Positions 46,193 to 61,269 of a stretch of 64,000 nt of DNA are shown here, in pieces (within the stretch, counting starts at the first letter, position 1; the number at the start of each line of letters is the position of its first letter). The DNA is taken from NCBI RefSeq assembly GCF_037392515.1, contig NC_090288.1:10709969-10773968 (forward strand), written 5' to 3'. This DNA comes from Haliotis asinina. Its lineage: Eukaryota > Mollusca > Gastropoda > Lepetellida > Haliotidae. A program made the position numbers and the translations under genes. The notes under the pieces are model-generated. The model was not told the DNA's origin and did no database searches. It saw nothing but the letters and a program-made list of their open reading frames with translations.

Positions 46193-46748
46193 CTGTTAAA
46201 GACAAGAACAGTTATGATTTAGATTGTGGTAGATTTATTTTGTGGTGGTTGATGCTTAAATGTTACTAATAAGAACAGAGTACACAGAAACACCAAGTAA
46301 TGTAATGTATTATAAAGTGTTTCTGATACGTGATGGCAACAGTTTCAAAACAAGTATGACGTTGTATCAAGAAGGCTTGTTTGTTTATTTCAAGTAACTG
46401 CCTTAAACTGGCCTCAATAAACGACCGTGCACTTGTAGCAAAAGAATAAAGCAAAATCGCTAAACACCAATATGCAGACGTTTTCATCAAATAATGTTAT
46501 TCTATAATTCTTTCCTACACAGTTTGCCTAAATATAGTACGGCAGTTATCATTTTTACAGATGATACGTATTTTTGTCCATTTCTGGGAAGCCATTGTTA
46601 ATACTTTAAGTCAAAAGGCCAGCGATCGTTCAGTGACGATGAGTAACGTAATTAAGATCTTATGTTGATCTTGAAACGCATATAGAAGTGGACTCGTTAT
46701 ATGGAACTGTAACATATCCTACATTCTACTGCCAGAATTCCTTCAGGG

Positions 46749-46993
46749 ATTCGAGTGAGTGAGTGTTGTTTTACGCCGTATTTAACAATATTCCAGCAAT
46801 ATCACGGCGAGGGATACGCGAAATGGGCTTCACACATTCTACCTATATAGAGAATCGAACCTGGGTCTTCGGCACCAAAACATTTCACACAAAGTCAGCG
46901 ATCTAACCCGCTCAGTCAACGCGGGCTTTAAAATAATGCAAGTCCGATAACTGGTAGTGAATTCAGGACAAAGGACTTTGTGTACCCCTCACA
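46749..46993 (-). mobile_element. SINE B variant with Leu-like head and 5' leader
   Basis: Read on the minus strand: the leader GAGGGGTACACAAAGTCC..TACCAGTTATCGGACTT, a tRNA-like head (TTGACTGAGCGGGTTAGATC, GCTGACTTTGTGTG, B box GGTTCGATTC), then the ordinary family B body (CCATTTCGCGTATCCC..CGTGATATTGCTGGAATATT) and tail. The leader and head match the foldback element at 45440-45560, but the body matches SINE B. It sits in intron 1 of the pseudogene. Confidence 0.75.
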
Positions 46994-47042
46994 ATGTTTT
47001 TTGTGTACACCTCTAACAAAGTGGTCAAAGTATCGGATTAAG

Positions 47043-47113
47043 TACCTGAGGTATGGATTTAGTACACTGTCCCCGCCTCCTCTTGTCTGACCAGCGGTGA
47101 CATGAATACCACA
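47043..47113 (-). pseudogene. Copy 2 exon 1 remnant
   Basis: TACACTGTCCCCGCCTCCTC, TTGTCTGACCAGCGGTGACA and TGAATACCACA match 8132-8182 of gene 1, which encodes the end of the PAN domain. The rest of the exon is replaced by LINE-related sequence. Confidence 0.8.
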
Positions 47114-47600
47114 AAAGTAAATTTCAAACTTACCAGGATTTTAAGCGTAGGCTTTTTGTGATTTTAATTATGGCTAAATGTGACTACAATGACAGGCTGC
47201 TGAAGGGATGATGTAAATCCGCGGAGGTAGAAACGGTATTGTAAGTCCCCATGGTCTCTAGTATGGTGGTCTATACACCATTTGCATATTGTATTGTCAG
47301 TATAGTATAGTATAGTATAGTATAGTATAGTATAGTATAGTATAGTATAGTATAGTATAGTATAGTATAGTATAGTATAGTATATAGTATAGTATAGTAT
47401 AGTATAGTTTTTAGTAACATACAACTTTATTTGAGATACACTAGTATTTGTTCCGTTTATCGTAGATACGTTTCTGTCTTCAAAGCAAGTATTCGATACC
47501 ATTATAAAAGGTACCTGGGCTTACACATGATTTCTGATATTTAAGTTGGGCAAGCTCCCAGTACTATCTAATTAAAGCTTTGCAACCTATCAGGCTTACC
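47114..47600 (+). mobile_element. LINE 3'-UTR-related segment replacing exon 1 of copy 2
   Basis: AATTTCAAACTTACCAGGAT, TTAAGCGTAGGCTTTTTGTG, GATGATGTAAATCCGCGGAG and AGTCCCCATGGTCTCTAGTA line up with 24205-24360. After a pentanucleotide array, GGGCTTACACATGATTTCTG and GCAAGCTCCCAGTACTATCT match 24725-24810. Confidence 0.65.
47301..47408. repeat. (TATAG)n microsatellite
   Basis: About 21 units of TATAG, with one irregular TATATAG near 47380. Confidence 0.97.
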
Positions 47601-47609
47601 CGAAACAAA

Positions 47610-48590
47610 GCTAACTAACGATATATACAGATTCGGTTAATATAAAATATATGGTAATTGATTACCAGGAGCCTCGGACAAACATGGGACAGTGCCTGAC
47701 GTTCACAAGTTCATTAGATTAGATTACAGAGGCAAATTAGCTGATTATGTAGGCAACATGTATTTTATGTTCTTTTAACAGCGCGAGCTTTGCAAACACG
47801 TTTGTCCATGATATTGTCTATTTGCCCGTTTCCATTTTCAAGTAAGTTTTCATTGTGTGGAATTTTATTAGTTAGATGTGTTAGGTCGCTAACACTTGGC
47901 TGTGGCTGTGTGACTGGTAGTAGAGATTATTGTAAGTTGGTATTACTGTGATAGGCAGGTGACTTAAATAATTGAAGTTGTGATATAGTGTGGTCGTTCG
48001 GCGACAGATTTTAGCCATAGACACAATGACATGGAATCGTCGCTTTATGCCTTTGCTTATGGCAAAACCAGACTCTAATATAAAAGGCCGCGAGCGTGTA
48101 CTTTTGAAACACAGCTTAATAGTGATGATACGTTCTGTTCGCCGACCCGCATGGGTGGCACACATCATAGACACATGCGAAGATAAATACATGTTGTTCA
48201 TATTACATTACAAAGGATGCTAACAGACCCTGTAAATAAACCGTTGTCAATTTCACAATTTTAGCATTGTCATTGCTGCTTTGACAACATCGAGAGTCTT
48301 GTAACTGTTTGCTTCAAAACAAACTTATTTTTAGTGGTATTTTGACAAGATCAAAAGTCTTGTAACTGTTTGCTTCAAAACAAACATTCAATAGATATGC
48401 TATTTAGATGATGTTGTTGATCGTGTTTATAGTTTAAACATTCGTTTTGCACAGGATATGTGTTGACAATAGTCAATTGTCGAGGCACTGTCGTATTGTG
48501 AGTTATCTAAAAGTTTGACAATACAAGGTTGTCAAACTTGACGGATTGAGCGCATGCGTTGTTCTAATGTCCTTCACAGCAAAGGCCACA
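47610..48590. other. Unassigned sequence with one short duplication
   Basis: GTCTTGTAACTGTTTGCTTC, AAAACAAAC occurs twice (about 48295 and 48358), each after TTTTGACAA.ATC. No gene is supported. Confidence 0.45.
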
Positions 48591-48795
48591 GTGAACGAGG
48601 TGCAGGACGTCAGGAGAGTCAGATGGTCAAAGTGAACGAGGTGCAAGACGTCAGGAGAGTCAAATGGTTAAGGTGAACGAGGTGCAAGACGTCAGGAGAG
48701 TCAAATGGTTAAGGTGAACGAGGTGCGAGACGTCAGGAGAGTCAAATGGTTAAGGTGAACGAGGTGCGAGACGTCAGGAGAGTCAAATGGTGAAC
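48591..48795. repeat. 41-bp minisatellite, 5 copies
   Basis: Units start GTGAACGAGGTGCA/GAGACGT at 48591, 48632, 48673, 48714 and 48755. The last unit ends in a short GAACTGGAAAGTGAACTGGA duplication. Confidence 0.95.
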
Positions 48796-49367
48796 TGGAA
48801 AGTGAACTGGAAACACGGTTACAGTAAGTATATGCAAAATACTTTGACAATTCCCTTCCAATAGATAAATACTGAGCACGAATACAGTTAGGTTTGGATT
48901 CTCGCATTCTAGATGCAGAACCAAACAACAGTATTTGTAAATCAATAATCATCGGCCAATGCATTCAAAACCGATAATGCATCATAATGTGTTAAATATG
49001 TCAGTCTATTATATCTGCATTGATCGAACCATTTCCACTTCACTTCACATCTCACAAGCGAATAGATTTTTAAAATTAAGCGAATACAATCAGAAATGAA
49101 TCAATCTGCAAGTTGGATATGTTGTATGCGTATATATTGACCTGCGCCATGGGTGATGACTAAATGGTACATGACAGCCATCACGATCTTATTTCATGCC
49201 AGTTCAAAACTGTGAAGACATTTTGTACATCAGGGGTTGAGAAGAACCGATATTCTTTAGTATCCATAAAAATATTATTAACTCTTGATCTGCCCACCTT
49301 CTAGAATTTCAATTAAGCGCGCATATCAAAGCAGAGAAATGTATTTTATCCGCTTGTACAGGTAACA

Positions 49368-49612
49368 GACCCGTGAAGGTACGGGGTAGAATAAGCCTTC
49401 AGCAACCCATGCTTGCCATAAAAGGCGACTATGCTTGTCGTAAGAGGCGACTAACGGGATCGGGTGGTCAGGTTTGCTGACTTGGTTGACACATGATCAT
49501 GAGTTGCGCAGATTGATGCTCAATGTTGTTGATCACTGGACTGTCTGCTCCAGACTCGATTGTTTACAGCCCGGCGCCATATAGCTGGAGTATTGCTGAG
49601 TGTGGTGTAAAA
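49368..49612 (-). mobile_element. SINE-like family A copy
   Basis: GACCCGTGAAGGTACGGGGT, AAGCCTTCAGCAACCCATGC, ACGGGATCGGGTGGTCAGGT, TGTTGATCACTGGACTGTCT and TGGAGTATTGCTGAGTGTGG. The segment GGCGACTATGCTTGTCGTAA contains a small internal duplication. Confidence 0.8.
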
Positions 49613-50029
49613 CATGTAAGTTATAACATGTATTTTATGTTCTTTGATCAACGAGTGCTCTGCGAACACTGTGTGTTCTATATATGTATACTGGTCATTT
49701 TAATGAAGGTTTTCACTGAGTGAGGCTTTTATTATGAAGTGTTAGAAGTGATTATTGTAAGTACATATACAAACTGTGATTATGAGGTGACGAAAATGAT
49801 TGAGGCGCTTGTAAAATATTGAGGACTTTCAGTCAGATCTGAGTCGAATCTCGCTCCTGTTTAATCTTTGCTAACAGAAAAGAAGACTTCAAGTACGATT
49901 CAGTAAGCACCGTACTCATTGTTGAATAGTGATGATTCCGAGAGTGTGCTGAATCTCACAAACACACGCAAAGGAAACTCAGTGCTTAGAAAAGTACAGG
50001 GACATCTGTTTTACGTCAAACCGGAAAGC

Positions 50030-50110
50030 TGTTGTTCACTGGATTGTCTGGTCCAGATTCGTATCCATATAGTTGGAATACTGCTGAGCGCGGCGTTAAA
50101 TAAAATATCT
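50030..50110 (-). mobile_element. SINE A tail fragment
   Basis: TGTTCACTGGATTGTCTGGT, CCAGATTCG and ATAGTTGGAATACTGCTGAG, then CGCGGCGTTAAATAAAA. Confidence 0.7.
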
Positions 50111-50455
50111 TACAAGAGCTTCAATTTAATATCACGTGAAGCGCCGTGGGAACACATTATCCAATTTTACGACTAACATACAATTTACGTTAAATTAGAG
50201 TTAGTAATAAAATATTTATTACATCGCGATCGGTAAGGCATAGTTACCTACTCTGTCGAATTGATTTGCTTATTTGTACTGTCTTTCACTGGGAACGCGA
50301 CATAACAAAAAATGTGCGTTCAGCTAGGGTTTCGATGCTGAACATAGTCTTCTATTGTATCTTGTCCTCATACAACATACTGAATACTATAAAACGATAA
50401 GTCATATTACATGTTACTAAAATTATCTACATGGGGCAGCAGACCATGTACATGT

Positions 50456-50620
50456 GGGGTGAGTTAGCCTAATGGGTAATGCGTCTGTTCGTCACGCTGA
50501 AGACCCAGGTTCGATTCCCCACATTGGTACAATGCGCGAAGCTCATTTCTGGTGTATGCCACAGTGATATTGCTGGAATAACGCTACATACGGACCCAAA
50601 CTATACTCACTCACTTATGA
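50456..50620 (+). mobile_element. SINE family B copy
   Basis: GTGGGGTGAGTTAGCCTAAT (A box), CACGCTGAAGACCCAGGTTC with an intact B box GGTTCGATTCC, CTCATTTCTGGTGT, AGTGATATTGCTGGAATAAC and ACTATACTCACTCACTT. Confidence 0.85.
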
Positions 50621-51255
50621 AAATGCACTGTATATTGTACAAAATACATGTAAATCAATTTCATTTTTTCTTTTTTTTTCCTTTTGAGAAAATTAATAAT
50701 ATACCGTCAAGTTGGAAGAGAGGCTGAGGGTTGAGCCATTAAAACACAGAACTTGTTTTCAGCGAGTCACCAAATCCTTAAACGTGATTTTGCTGTGTAG
50801 ATTAAATGACTAATTCAGCATGCTAGAAGATTTGAAAACTCATGAACCGTGGAAGACATTTATAAACTAGATGTTTGCGTATCCATTACAAGAATCTGAT
50901 CAATGTTTATCAGTATTCAGACATCAACCTGCTTTGTAAAATAACTGATGTAGAGTTTCTTTTTTTGTTATTGAAATGAATTGTACACACTTTTGTGTTG
51001 AGTTAAAATGCATCTTCTTTTGCTAGCTACCTTCGTGAATTGACTTTGAATCCATTTGATACAAGCATCTACATGTTAAACGAAACCGTATTAGCATATA
51101 TATTTATTCAAGATTTGTAATTTCATAATTGTTTGATGTATAAGTAAATAAGAAAGTGTTTCACACGAATACAATCTTATCGCGATTCATCCTACCAACG
51201 TTGCCAGAGCAGCTTTTACTGATGCATCCAAGTTATTTTAGAGCCATGAATGTCC

Positions 51256-51464
51256 AGAGTAGAACAGGTGTTCAGCAACACATACTTGTCACAAAAGGCG
51301 ACTATGCTTGTAAGAGACGCCTAATGGGCGTGTGTCATCGGTTCCCAAACGATCGATGCTCATGCTGTTGATCACATGATTGTCTGACTCGATTATATAC
51401 AGACCGAGTTATGTAACCGGAATATTGCTGAGTGCGAGGTAAAATCCAACTCACTCACTCCAAG
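51256..51464 (-). mobile_element. SINE-like family A copy, shortened
   Basis: AGAACAGGTGTTCAGCAACA, GACTATGCTTGTAAGAGACG, CGATGCTCATGCTGTTGATC and CGGAATATTGCTGAGTGCGA, then CCAACTCACTCACTCC. Confidence 0.72.
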
Positions 51465-51510
51465 ATATTTTATCAAGGTGTGTCATTCAACATAAGCCTG
51501 GCGCACTATG

Positions 51511-51788
51511 ATCAGCACCTGGAATACCTACAGCACCAGGATCAGCACCTGGAATACCTACAGCACCAGGATCAGCACCTGGAATACCTACAGCACCAGG
51601 ATCAGCACCTGGAATACCTACAGCACCAGGATCAGCACCTGGAATACCTACAGCACCAGGATCAGCACCTGGAATACCTACAGCACCAGGATCAGCACCT
51701 GGAATACCTACAGCACCAGGATCAGCACCTGGAATACCTACAGCACCAGGATCAGCACCTGGAATACCTACAGCACCAGGATCAGCAC
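51511..51788. repeat. 30-bp minisatellite, 9 identical copies plus a partial
   Basis: The unit ATCAGCACCTGGAATACCTA + CAGCACCAGG is repeated nine times without a visible mismatch, followed by ATCAGCAC. Because 30 is divisible by 3, long frames are open on both strands (for example DQHLEYLQHQ and GADPGAVGIP repeats). These are a consequence of the repeat and not evidence of a gene. Perfect identity points to recent expansion. Confidence 0.97.
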
Positions 51789-51910
51789 GACTATCTGACA
51801 CTGAAACAGCCGCACCAAAGTCGTCGATATTCCCCGCAGTAGTACTTAACACACTTCAAGAATACAGCCAGTCTCAGTTGCTAATTTATACGACCAATTA
51901 TAAGATACCA

Positions 51911-52154
51911 GATCCGTGAAGCTACCAGGTAGAATAGGCCTTCACCAACTAATGTTTGCTACAAAACGCGACAATGGGTGTCGGAAGAGGCGACTATGGT
52001 GGTCGGACTCGCTGACTTCGTTGACACGTCATCGGTTCCTAACTCGCAGATTGATGCTCATGTTGTTGATCAATGGATTGTCTGGTCCAGCCTCGAATAT
52101 TTTTATAGCTGGAATACTGCTGAGTGCGGCGTAAAACTGAACTCACTCACTCAT
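51911..52154 (-). mobile_element. SINE-like family A copy
   Basis: GATCCGTGAAGCTACCAGGT, AGAATAGGCCTTCACCAACT, GGTGGTCGGACTCGCTGACT, TGTTGTTGATCAATGGATTG, GCTGGAATACTGCTGAGTGC and GAACTCACTCACTCAT. Confidence 0.78.
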
Positions 52155-52159
52155 TGTAT

Positions 52160-52700
52160 ATGTAAGTTATAACATGTATTTTATGTTCTTTGATCAACGA
52201 GTGCTCAACGAAACTAAACTCACTCACTATAAGATACCATTTATGTATTTACAGAACATATTACTAAAAAAATGGAAAACATTCTATGTATTCTGAAGAC
52301 AACAATTATTAAATAATAATAATCATTATTTTGGTGATCTTCATTTGCATGTAAATGTTTGCTGGAGATCTGAAATATCCTACATAATCTCAAAACAAAC
52401 ATTCTGAAAAACCACAGAAGAATCATAGATGTGTAAGATCAAAATACTGCTTCAACAGACGCATGTTTCATACAGAAACTGACAAATAGTCTCCCAAATA
52501 TGTACAATAAAATTTCAGATTGTTGCAAAATGTGCACCGTGTCGACTTACCACATCGTTTCTTGGACATGGACGTGGTGACACATCTCAAAACATAATGA
52601 GCGCGAATCCTATATTTCTTGGGAATAGTGTTGCAACTAACCCGAACCAGCTTAGCCATCACAGCCTTTCAAGTCAACATGTGAGGGAGTATAACATCTT
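52160..52700. other. Unassigned sequence
   Basis: A second copy of TAACATGTATTTTATGTTCT, TTGATCAACGAGTGCTC at 52170 repeats 49625-49660, so a small segment beside the SINE is duplicated. No gene is supported. Confidence 0.45.
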
Positions 52701-52707
52701 TGTATCC

Positions 52708-52884
52708 TCGGGATCGGGCCATCAAGCCCTCTGATTTGGTTGACACGACACCGTATCCCAATCGTAGATCGATGATTCGTGTTCCCGATCACTGGATTGT
52801 CTGGTCCATATTCCCTCATTCACAGACTATCGCCATGTAGCTGGAATATTGTTGTGTGCGGCGCAAAGCTAAACTTATTCACTT
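52708..52884 (-). mobile_element. SINE A fragment
   Basis: GGGATCGGGCCATCAAGCCC, TGATTTGGTTGACACGACAC, GATCACTGGATTGTCTGGTC and GCTGGAATATTGTTGTGTGC, then AAACTTATTCACTTA. Confidence 0.7.
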
Positions 52885-53050
52885 AGTTTCTCTATCTAAT
52901 GCAGTGAAATAGTGTTAGAATTGGGAATCTTGATTTTTGGCGGCCATGAGGCGCTGGGAGATGCTCACTCTTCACAAAGAGGGAGTTCACACTTCATATT
53001 CTCCCTGCACCACCACCACCATCAAACACTGGCTAAGGAACACTTTTTGC

Positions 53051-53290
53051 TTTAACACCGCACTCAGCAGTATCGCAGTGGCGCTCTGTACATGCTCAAA
53101 ACTGGACCAGGTAACCCAATGATCAACAGCATGAGCATCTATATTCGCAATTTGGATACTTTAGAGATCTGTTAGCGCCATGCACAGCAATATCCTAGCG
53201 GCGGTCCGTATACACTCGACTCTGGACCTGATAAGCCTGTGATCCGCAGCGTGACCATCGATATTTGCAACTGAGATACGATGATGCGCA
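53051..53290 (+). mobile_element. Two partial SINE A copies in tandem
   Basis: CACCGCACTCAGCAGTATCG, TGGACCAGGTAACCCAATGA and TCAACAGCATGAGCATCTAT (53055-53145) are followed by a second set: CAGCAATATCCTAGCGGCGG, CTCTGGACCTGATAAGCCTG and AGCGTGACCATCGATATTTG (53180-53265). Confidence 0.65.
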
Positions 53291-53559
53291 CCATGGAAGT
53301 GACGTGTCTGTGAAGTAACTCTTAATTGTGTTTTAGCTTAGTCATGTGTCACACATTGCGGATATACAACAGTTCAAATACAGGTGTTTAATATTGTCCT
53401 GAATTAATTTGCTCTATGGGGCACGTAAGACATTCAAGATAACTTAACTCTTTAATTTCGTAATTTAATCCAAACTCTTATCGCCTCCTGTGTAATGAAC
53501 AACGTCCTGATGTTTCCACACCAACGGAAATTTCCTTATTGAAATTCTGGGAGTTCCGT

Positions 53560-53808
53560 AGTTGATTTCCTCAGTTGTTGGCAGTATAGGGCTTGCTTTT
53601 TACTTTGTATTGTCCTCTGTGGTTAAACTATTATATAGCTAGTTGCTAGTGTTACAGTCGATTCTGTGATAATCTAGTTGTTCCACTATCTTCGCTGACA
53701 AGTTTTAACAAATTACCATTAATTATTATGTCTAAAATTAATTGTTCTCGTCACGGTATAGCTGAAATATTGCCGATGTGGCGATAAATTTTAATTCACT
53801 CACTCACT
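53560..53808 (+). mobile_element. Solo LINE 3' end
   Basis: CAGTTGTTGGCAGTATAGGG, GTATTGTCCTCTGTGGTTAA, TTCTCGTCACGGTATAGCTG and AAATATTGCCGATGTGGCG before TTCACTCACTCACT match the last 250 bp of LINE copy 2. Confidence 0.75.
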
Positions 53809-54097
53809 TCGTAGTTGATTACTTCACTGCAAAAGTGAAACTGATTACTTATATGTGTATATGTGTCCCGAAACCACAACGAATAAAACGTTAAAAAAGA
53901 CATCAGGCAATGTATCCAGTGATGCGCCAGTAAAATAACACATGCATACTTATTTTCCCTTCGTAAGTTTCTCGGAAATTGTTGTCAAGAACTGTGTCAA
54001 ACAAAGCGCTAGCATTTTATGCGTAAACTAAATTATCTCATTTCCGAATTAACATTGTAAAGCACTGGCGAGATTTGATCAAATACTTCAAAATGAG

Positions 54098-54243
54098 TGA
54101 GTGAGTGATTTTAGTTTTACGCCGCTTTTAGTAATATTCCAGCAATATGACGGTGGGAGACACCAGAAAATTGGCTTCACACATTGAATCCGGGGCTTCG
54201 GTGTGACGAGCGAACGTTTTAACCTCTAGACTACCCCACCGCC
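54098..54243 (-). mobile_element. SINE family B copy
   Basis: GAGTGAGTGATTTTAGTTTT, ACGCCGCTTTTAGTAATATT, CCAGCAATATGACGGTGG, ACCAGAAAATTGGCTTCACA and the head complement TAACCTCTAGACTACCCCAC. The B box region is decayed. Confidence 0.8.
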
Positions 54244-54329
54244 GCTACTTTAAAACTGATTTGTTTATGATCTTAAGGTATTTTATCGTTGGTGTTAGAA
54301 TCTGTGATTTTAGTATCGATATACGCATC

Positions 54330-54432
54330 GTATCGCCACCCTTATGTCGGGATTTGTATTGTATCGCCACCCTTATGTCGGGATTTGTATCGGATCGCCA
54401 CCCTTATGTCGGGATTTGTATCGTATCGCAGC
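54330..54432. repeat. 31-bp minisatellite, 3 copies plus a partial
   Basis: GTATCGCCACCCTTATGTCG + GGATTTGTATC repeats at 54330, 54361 and 54392, with a diverged fourth start at 54423. Confidence 0.92.
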
Positions 54433-54936
54433 TTCAGTGCACAATACTTTGGCAAGATATCGTCGTGGCTAAAATTGTGGTATCGTGATATATCGTATCG
54501 CAAGTCGTATGCCAATACCAGCGAACCTGACCACCCAATCCAGGCCAACAATATTTACAACAAAGACGCTGCAGGCTGCGATTAACCTGAACCGTTTTAT
54601 ACATCGGAGTCACATAAACAAATAATCGAATCAGACACAAACACCCCAAAACTTTTTTGTGCTCTTTTATTTGCATTGGTGTTGTGCATCGTCTTCATAC
54701 AGTTTTGGATTTATCTCATGTCATTTAGGAAATTCACTGTGAGCGAATGACTTAATATTTAACGTACCATGGACAGTATTTCAGGCATTTCGTGACGAAA
54801 ACAGTCACTAGATGATATATCAATAAGTTTACAAAGTAAAACCCTGTTGTCAAGGAACGGTAAATCATAGATAGGAAAGTATAGTGCTAGTAACTGGAAT
54901 GTAAAATATTGCAACTACGGTAACAGATGACAAGAG

Positions 54937-55440
54937 CCTTGGGCGGCATGATGAGCGAGCTGGCTAAGGCGCCAGGCAAATGATCCAGCAATGTTGAGGT
55001 GTCGGGATCGAAGCCGCCTTTGACCGGGTCTAAAAACCATGGAGTCAACTTTGTGTGCAGACTCTTTCAGTGTTGTCACAACCCCAAGTGTACAGTACAC
55101 AACCCTGTGCAAGAACCCACGAATCCGTTGGTATATGACCAGATGGTGGCCACGTGAACACATGCAAACACCTAGTTGCGGGTACAGCAATGTGCAGTGA
55201 ACTTGGACAAAGTACTGTGATTATGAGTCCTAGTCCACCCAGCTGTTAATGTGAGAGCCTTAATAAACTCGGTGCGCCAAGTGGCAACAAGAGTTGTATA
55301 CTCCCCAAGGAGTTGAGATCGAAACACGATGTGCTGTTGAGATTGACATCCAGTGATCGAGGGAAAATTACCAGCGCCTTGACCATGCACCGGTGCGCAC
55401 ATATGTGCGCTATATAAATATCCTATATCCTATCCTACCC
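54937..55440 (+). mobile_element. Long tRNA-derived SINE-like element (family C)
   Basis: The head has GAGCGAGCTGGCTAAGGCGC (A-box-like) and TGTCGGGATCGAAGCC (B-box-like). A roughly 350-bp body follows, and the end is GCGCTATATAAATATCCTAT with a (TATCC)n tail. Such a layout fits the longer SINEs of molluscs. Only one copy is present here, so the family call rests on structure. Confidence 0.5.
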
Positions 55441-55444
55441 TCAA

Positions 55445-56305
55445 AAGGCGACAGATAGCCGATAACTGAAAGTAAATCACCATGGGAACATAAAGTGTCT
55501 TTGCTACCTGCATGGACCCGGGCTGGATTTACACCATCCCTTTAGCTATTGGCAATTGTGCATGGTTTAGCTAGAAATGAAAATACCAGGATTAAACAGT
55601 CACTAGGTCAAACCGTCCTTCGTATGTTTTGGGCCTTACATATTTTCTCATGAGCACAATAATTGCACAATACTTTAATCCGTTCGACGACACAGGTACC
55701 AACCATCTCCGTTGCTAATCTAGTCATTCAGTTATAAAATGACGCATAATAATCATAATGTCAATGAGGTCTATATCTTTTGAAAATGGAATAATTAAAC
55801 GAAAGCAGGGATTATTAAAAAAGATCCTCCTAAGTCTTAAAGTACTGGGCCCTTATTCTCGAAACGTTTGTAGCCCTAAGAATCCTTAACTTTAATCGTA
55901 GTCTATGTGTTAAGAATGGGCTTAAGAAGTTCGTAGGGTTACGAACGTTTCGAGAATAGTTAGCCTGATCCCTTGTGACAGAAAACAACAGCACATTAAG
56001 CAGCACATCCTTAGCTACTGCTGTGATATTTTTCATCACAAGGGATACAACACGGAGGATCTTCGCCTTTCAACAAATGCTCATGAGTATATATAGTATG
56101 GCCAAGGCAATTTTACAATGCATTTTTTTCTCAAAATAAAGTGTAATTTATTGATACCTGCTCGAGTGTTATCTACTCTAATATTTGTTTTGTATTCTGA
56201 ATATGTGATCAGAAGTGGTGTCACAGATTTGCTGAGTGCAGCCTTAGCAGCAGACCCGACCATTGTGTTACCAGAAATTGCAACATTAAACCATGAATGC
56301 AACTC
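55445..56305 (-). mobile_element. 5'-truncated LINE fragment on the minus strand
   Basis: Reading leftwards, an RNase H piece (56302-56100: ISGNTMVGSAAKAALSKSVT, PLLITYSEYK) is followed by the CIPCDE region near 56050 and 3' UTR words near 55640-55500 (complements of GGTCCATGCAGGTAGCA, GGATGGTGTAAATCCAGCC). A small palindromic MITE (55852-55962) interrupts it. Confidence 0.75.
55852..55962. mobile_element. Small palindromic MITE-like element
   Basis: TTATTCTCGAAACGTTTGTA near 55852 and its inverse complement (ACGAACGTTTCGAGAATAG) near 55945 are terminal inverted repeats of about 27 bp enclosing about 60 bp, with internal TAAGAAT..TTCTTA symmetry. It could fold into one hairpin. Confidence 0.75.
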
Positions 56306-56630
56306 TTACGACAAGCATTTATTACTGAAGGCCAATTCCGGGTAGATCTTCACGTGTAAAGCAACAGGTAAATGAGTGAGCATCCACATCATGAGTAATA
56401 CAGGTAACAAATTCACGATCATACACTCAGTTAAATTGCAAAAACCGGTGCAAACTAGAATAACAGAGAAACAGAAATAACAACTGATAACATAATTATC
56501 GTAAATCTCTAAATATAAAAATACTTTACCATTTAGAACTACACAGTATGAAAACAATTATAGCAACCTTGAGAACAGCACTACCAGCTTTCACTGGTGT
56601 AGCAGACTTGTGCAGTTTGGGATACTGATT

Positions 56631-61062
<4,432 letters not shown>

Positions 61063-61269
61063 CGCGAACGTTTTAAGACGTGTCTTCGAGTTGTCAAACA
61101 TGTGAGGATCGATTCAATCTGTTGTGTTGAACATATGCACGGCATTTATATCTTTTGGCAGCCATCTAGTCCATGGTGGATAAACAAAACACCAATGAGA
61201 ACAGTAGAAACATCGTTCTATCACATAGATATGTAAATTAATCGATTTTTTTTATTCTAGTAGCCAAAT

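Larger units (their letters stand above)
38085..47113 (-). pseudogene. PAN plus CTLD pseudogene (copy 2), interrupted by a LINE
   Basis: On the minus strand: an exon 1 remnant at 47113-47043, exon 2 at 46192-46026 and exon 3 in two halves (44325-44191 and 38199-38085). Exon 2 lacks 13 nt relative to the paralogues and is frameshifted. The first half of exon 3 is still open (SRNTSYLIYRSYEGQWVYHD, then RRPMTYFAWTPGSPTN), but the second half has a deletion and stop. LINE copy 2 is inserted inside exon 3 with a 12-bp TSD. Intron 2 also holds a foldback element and intron 1 a SINE. Gene order, strand and intron sequence match gene 1, so this is a dead tandem duplicate. Confidence 0.87.
49790..50790. 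repeat. Block paralogous to 33430-34850
   Basis: See the partner block for shared words. Here it is interrupted by a SINE A fragment (50030-50110) and a SINE B (50456-50620), both absent from the partner. Confidence 0.6.

Noticed and set aside
47164..47502. 112-codon minus-strand frame with YTILY repeats
   Set aside because: It translates the (TATAG)n microsatellite and LINE 3' UTR.
51432..51852. Long open frames on both strands with decapeptide repeats
   Set aside because: They are a direct consequence of a 30-bp tandem repeat (a multiple of three) and have no flanking gene structure.
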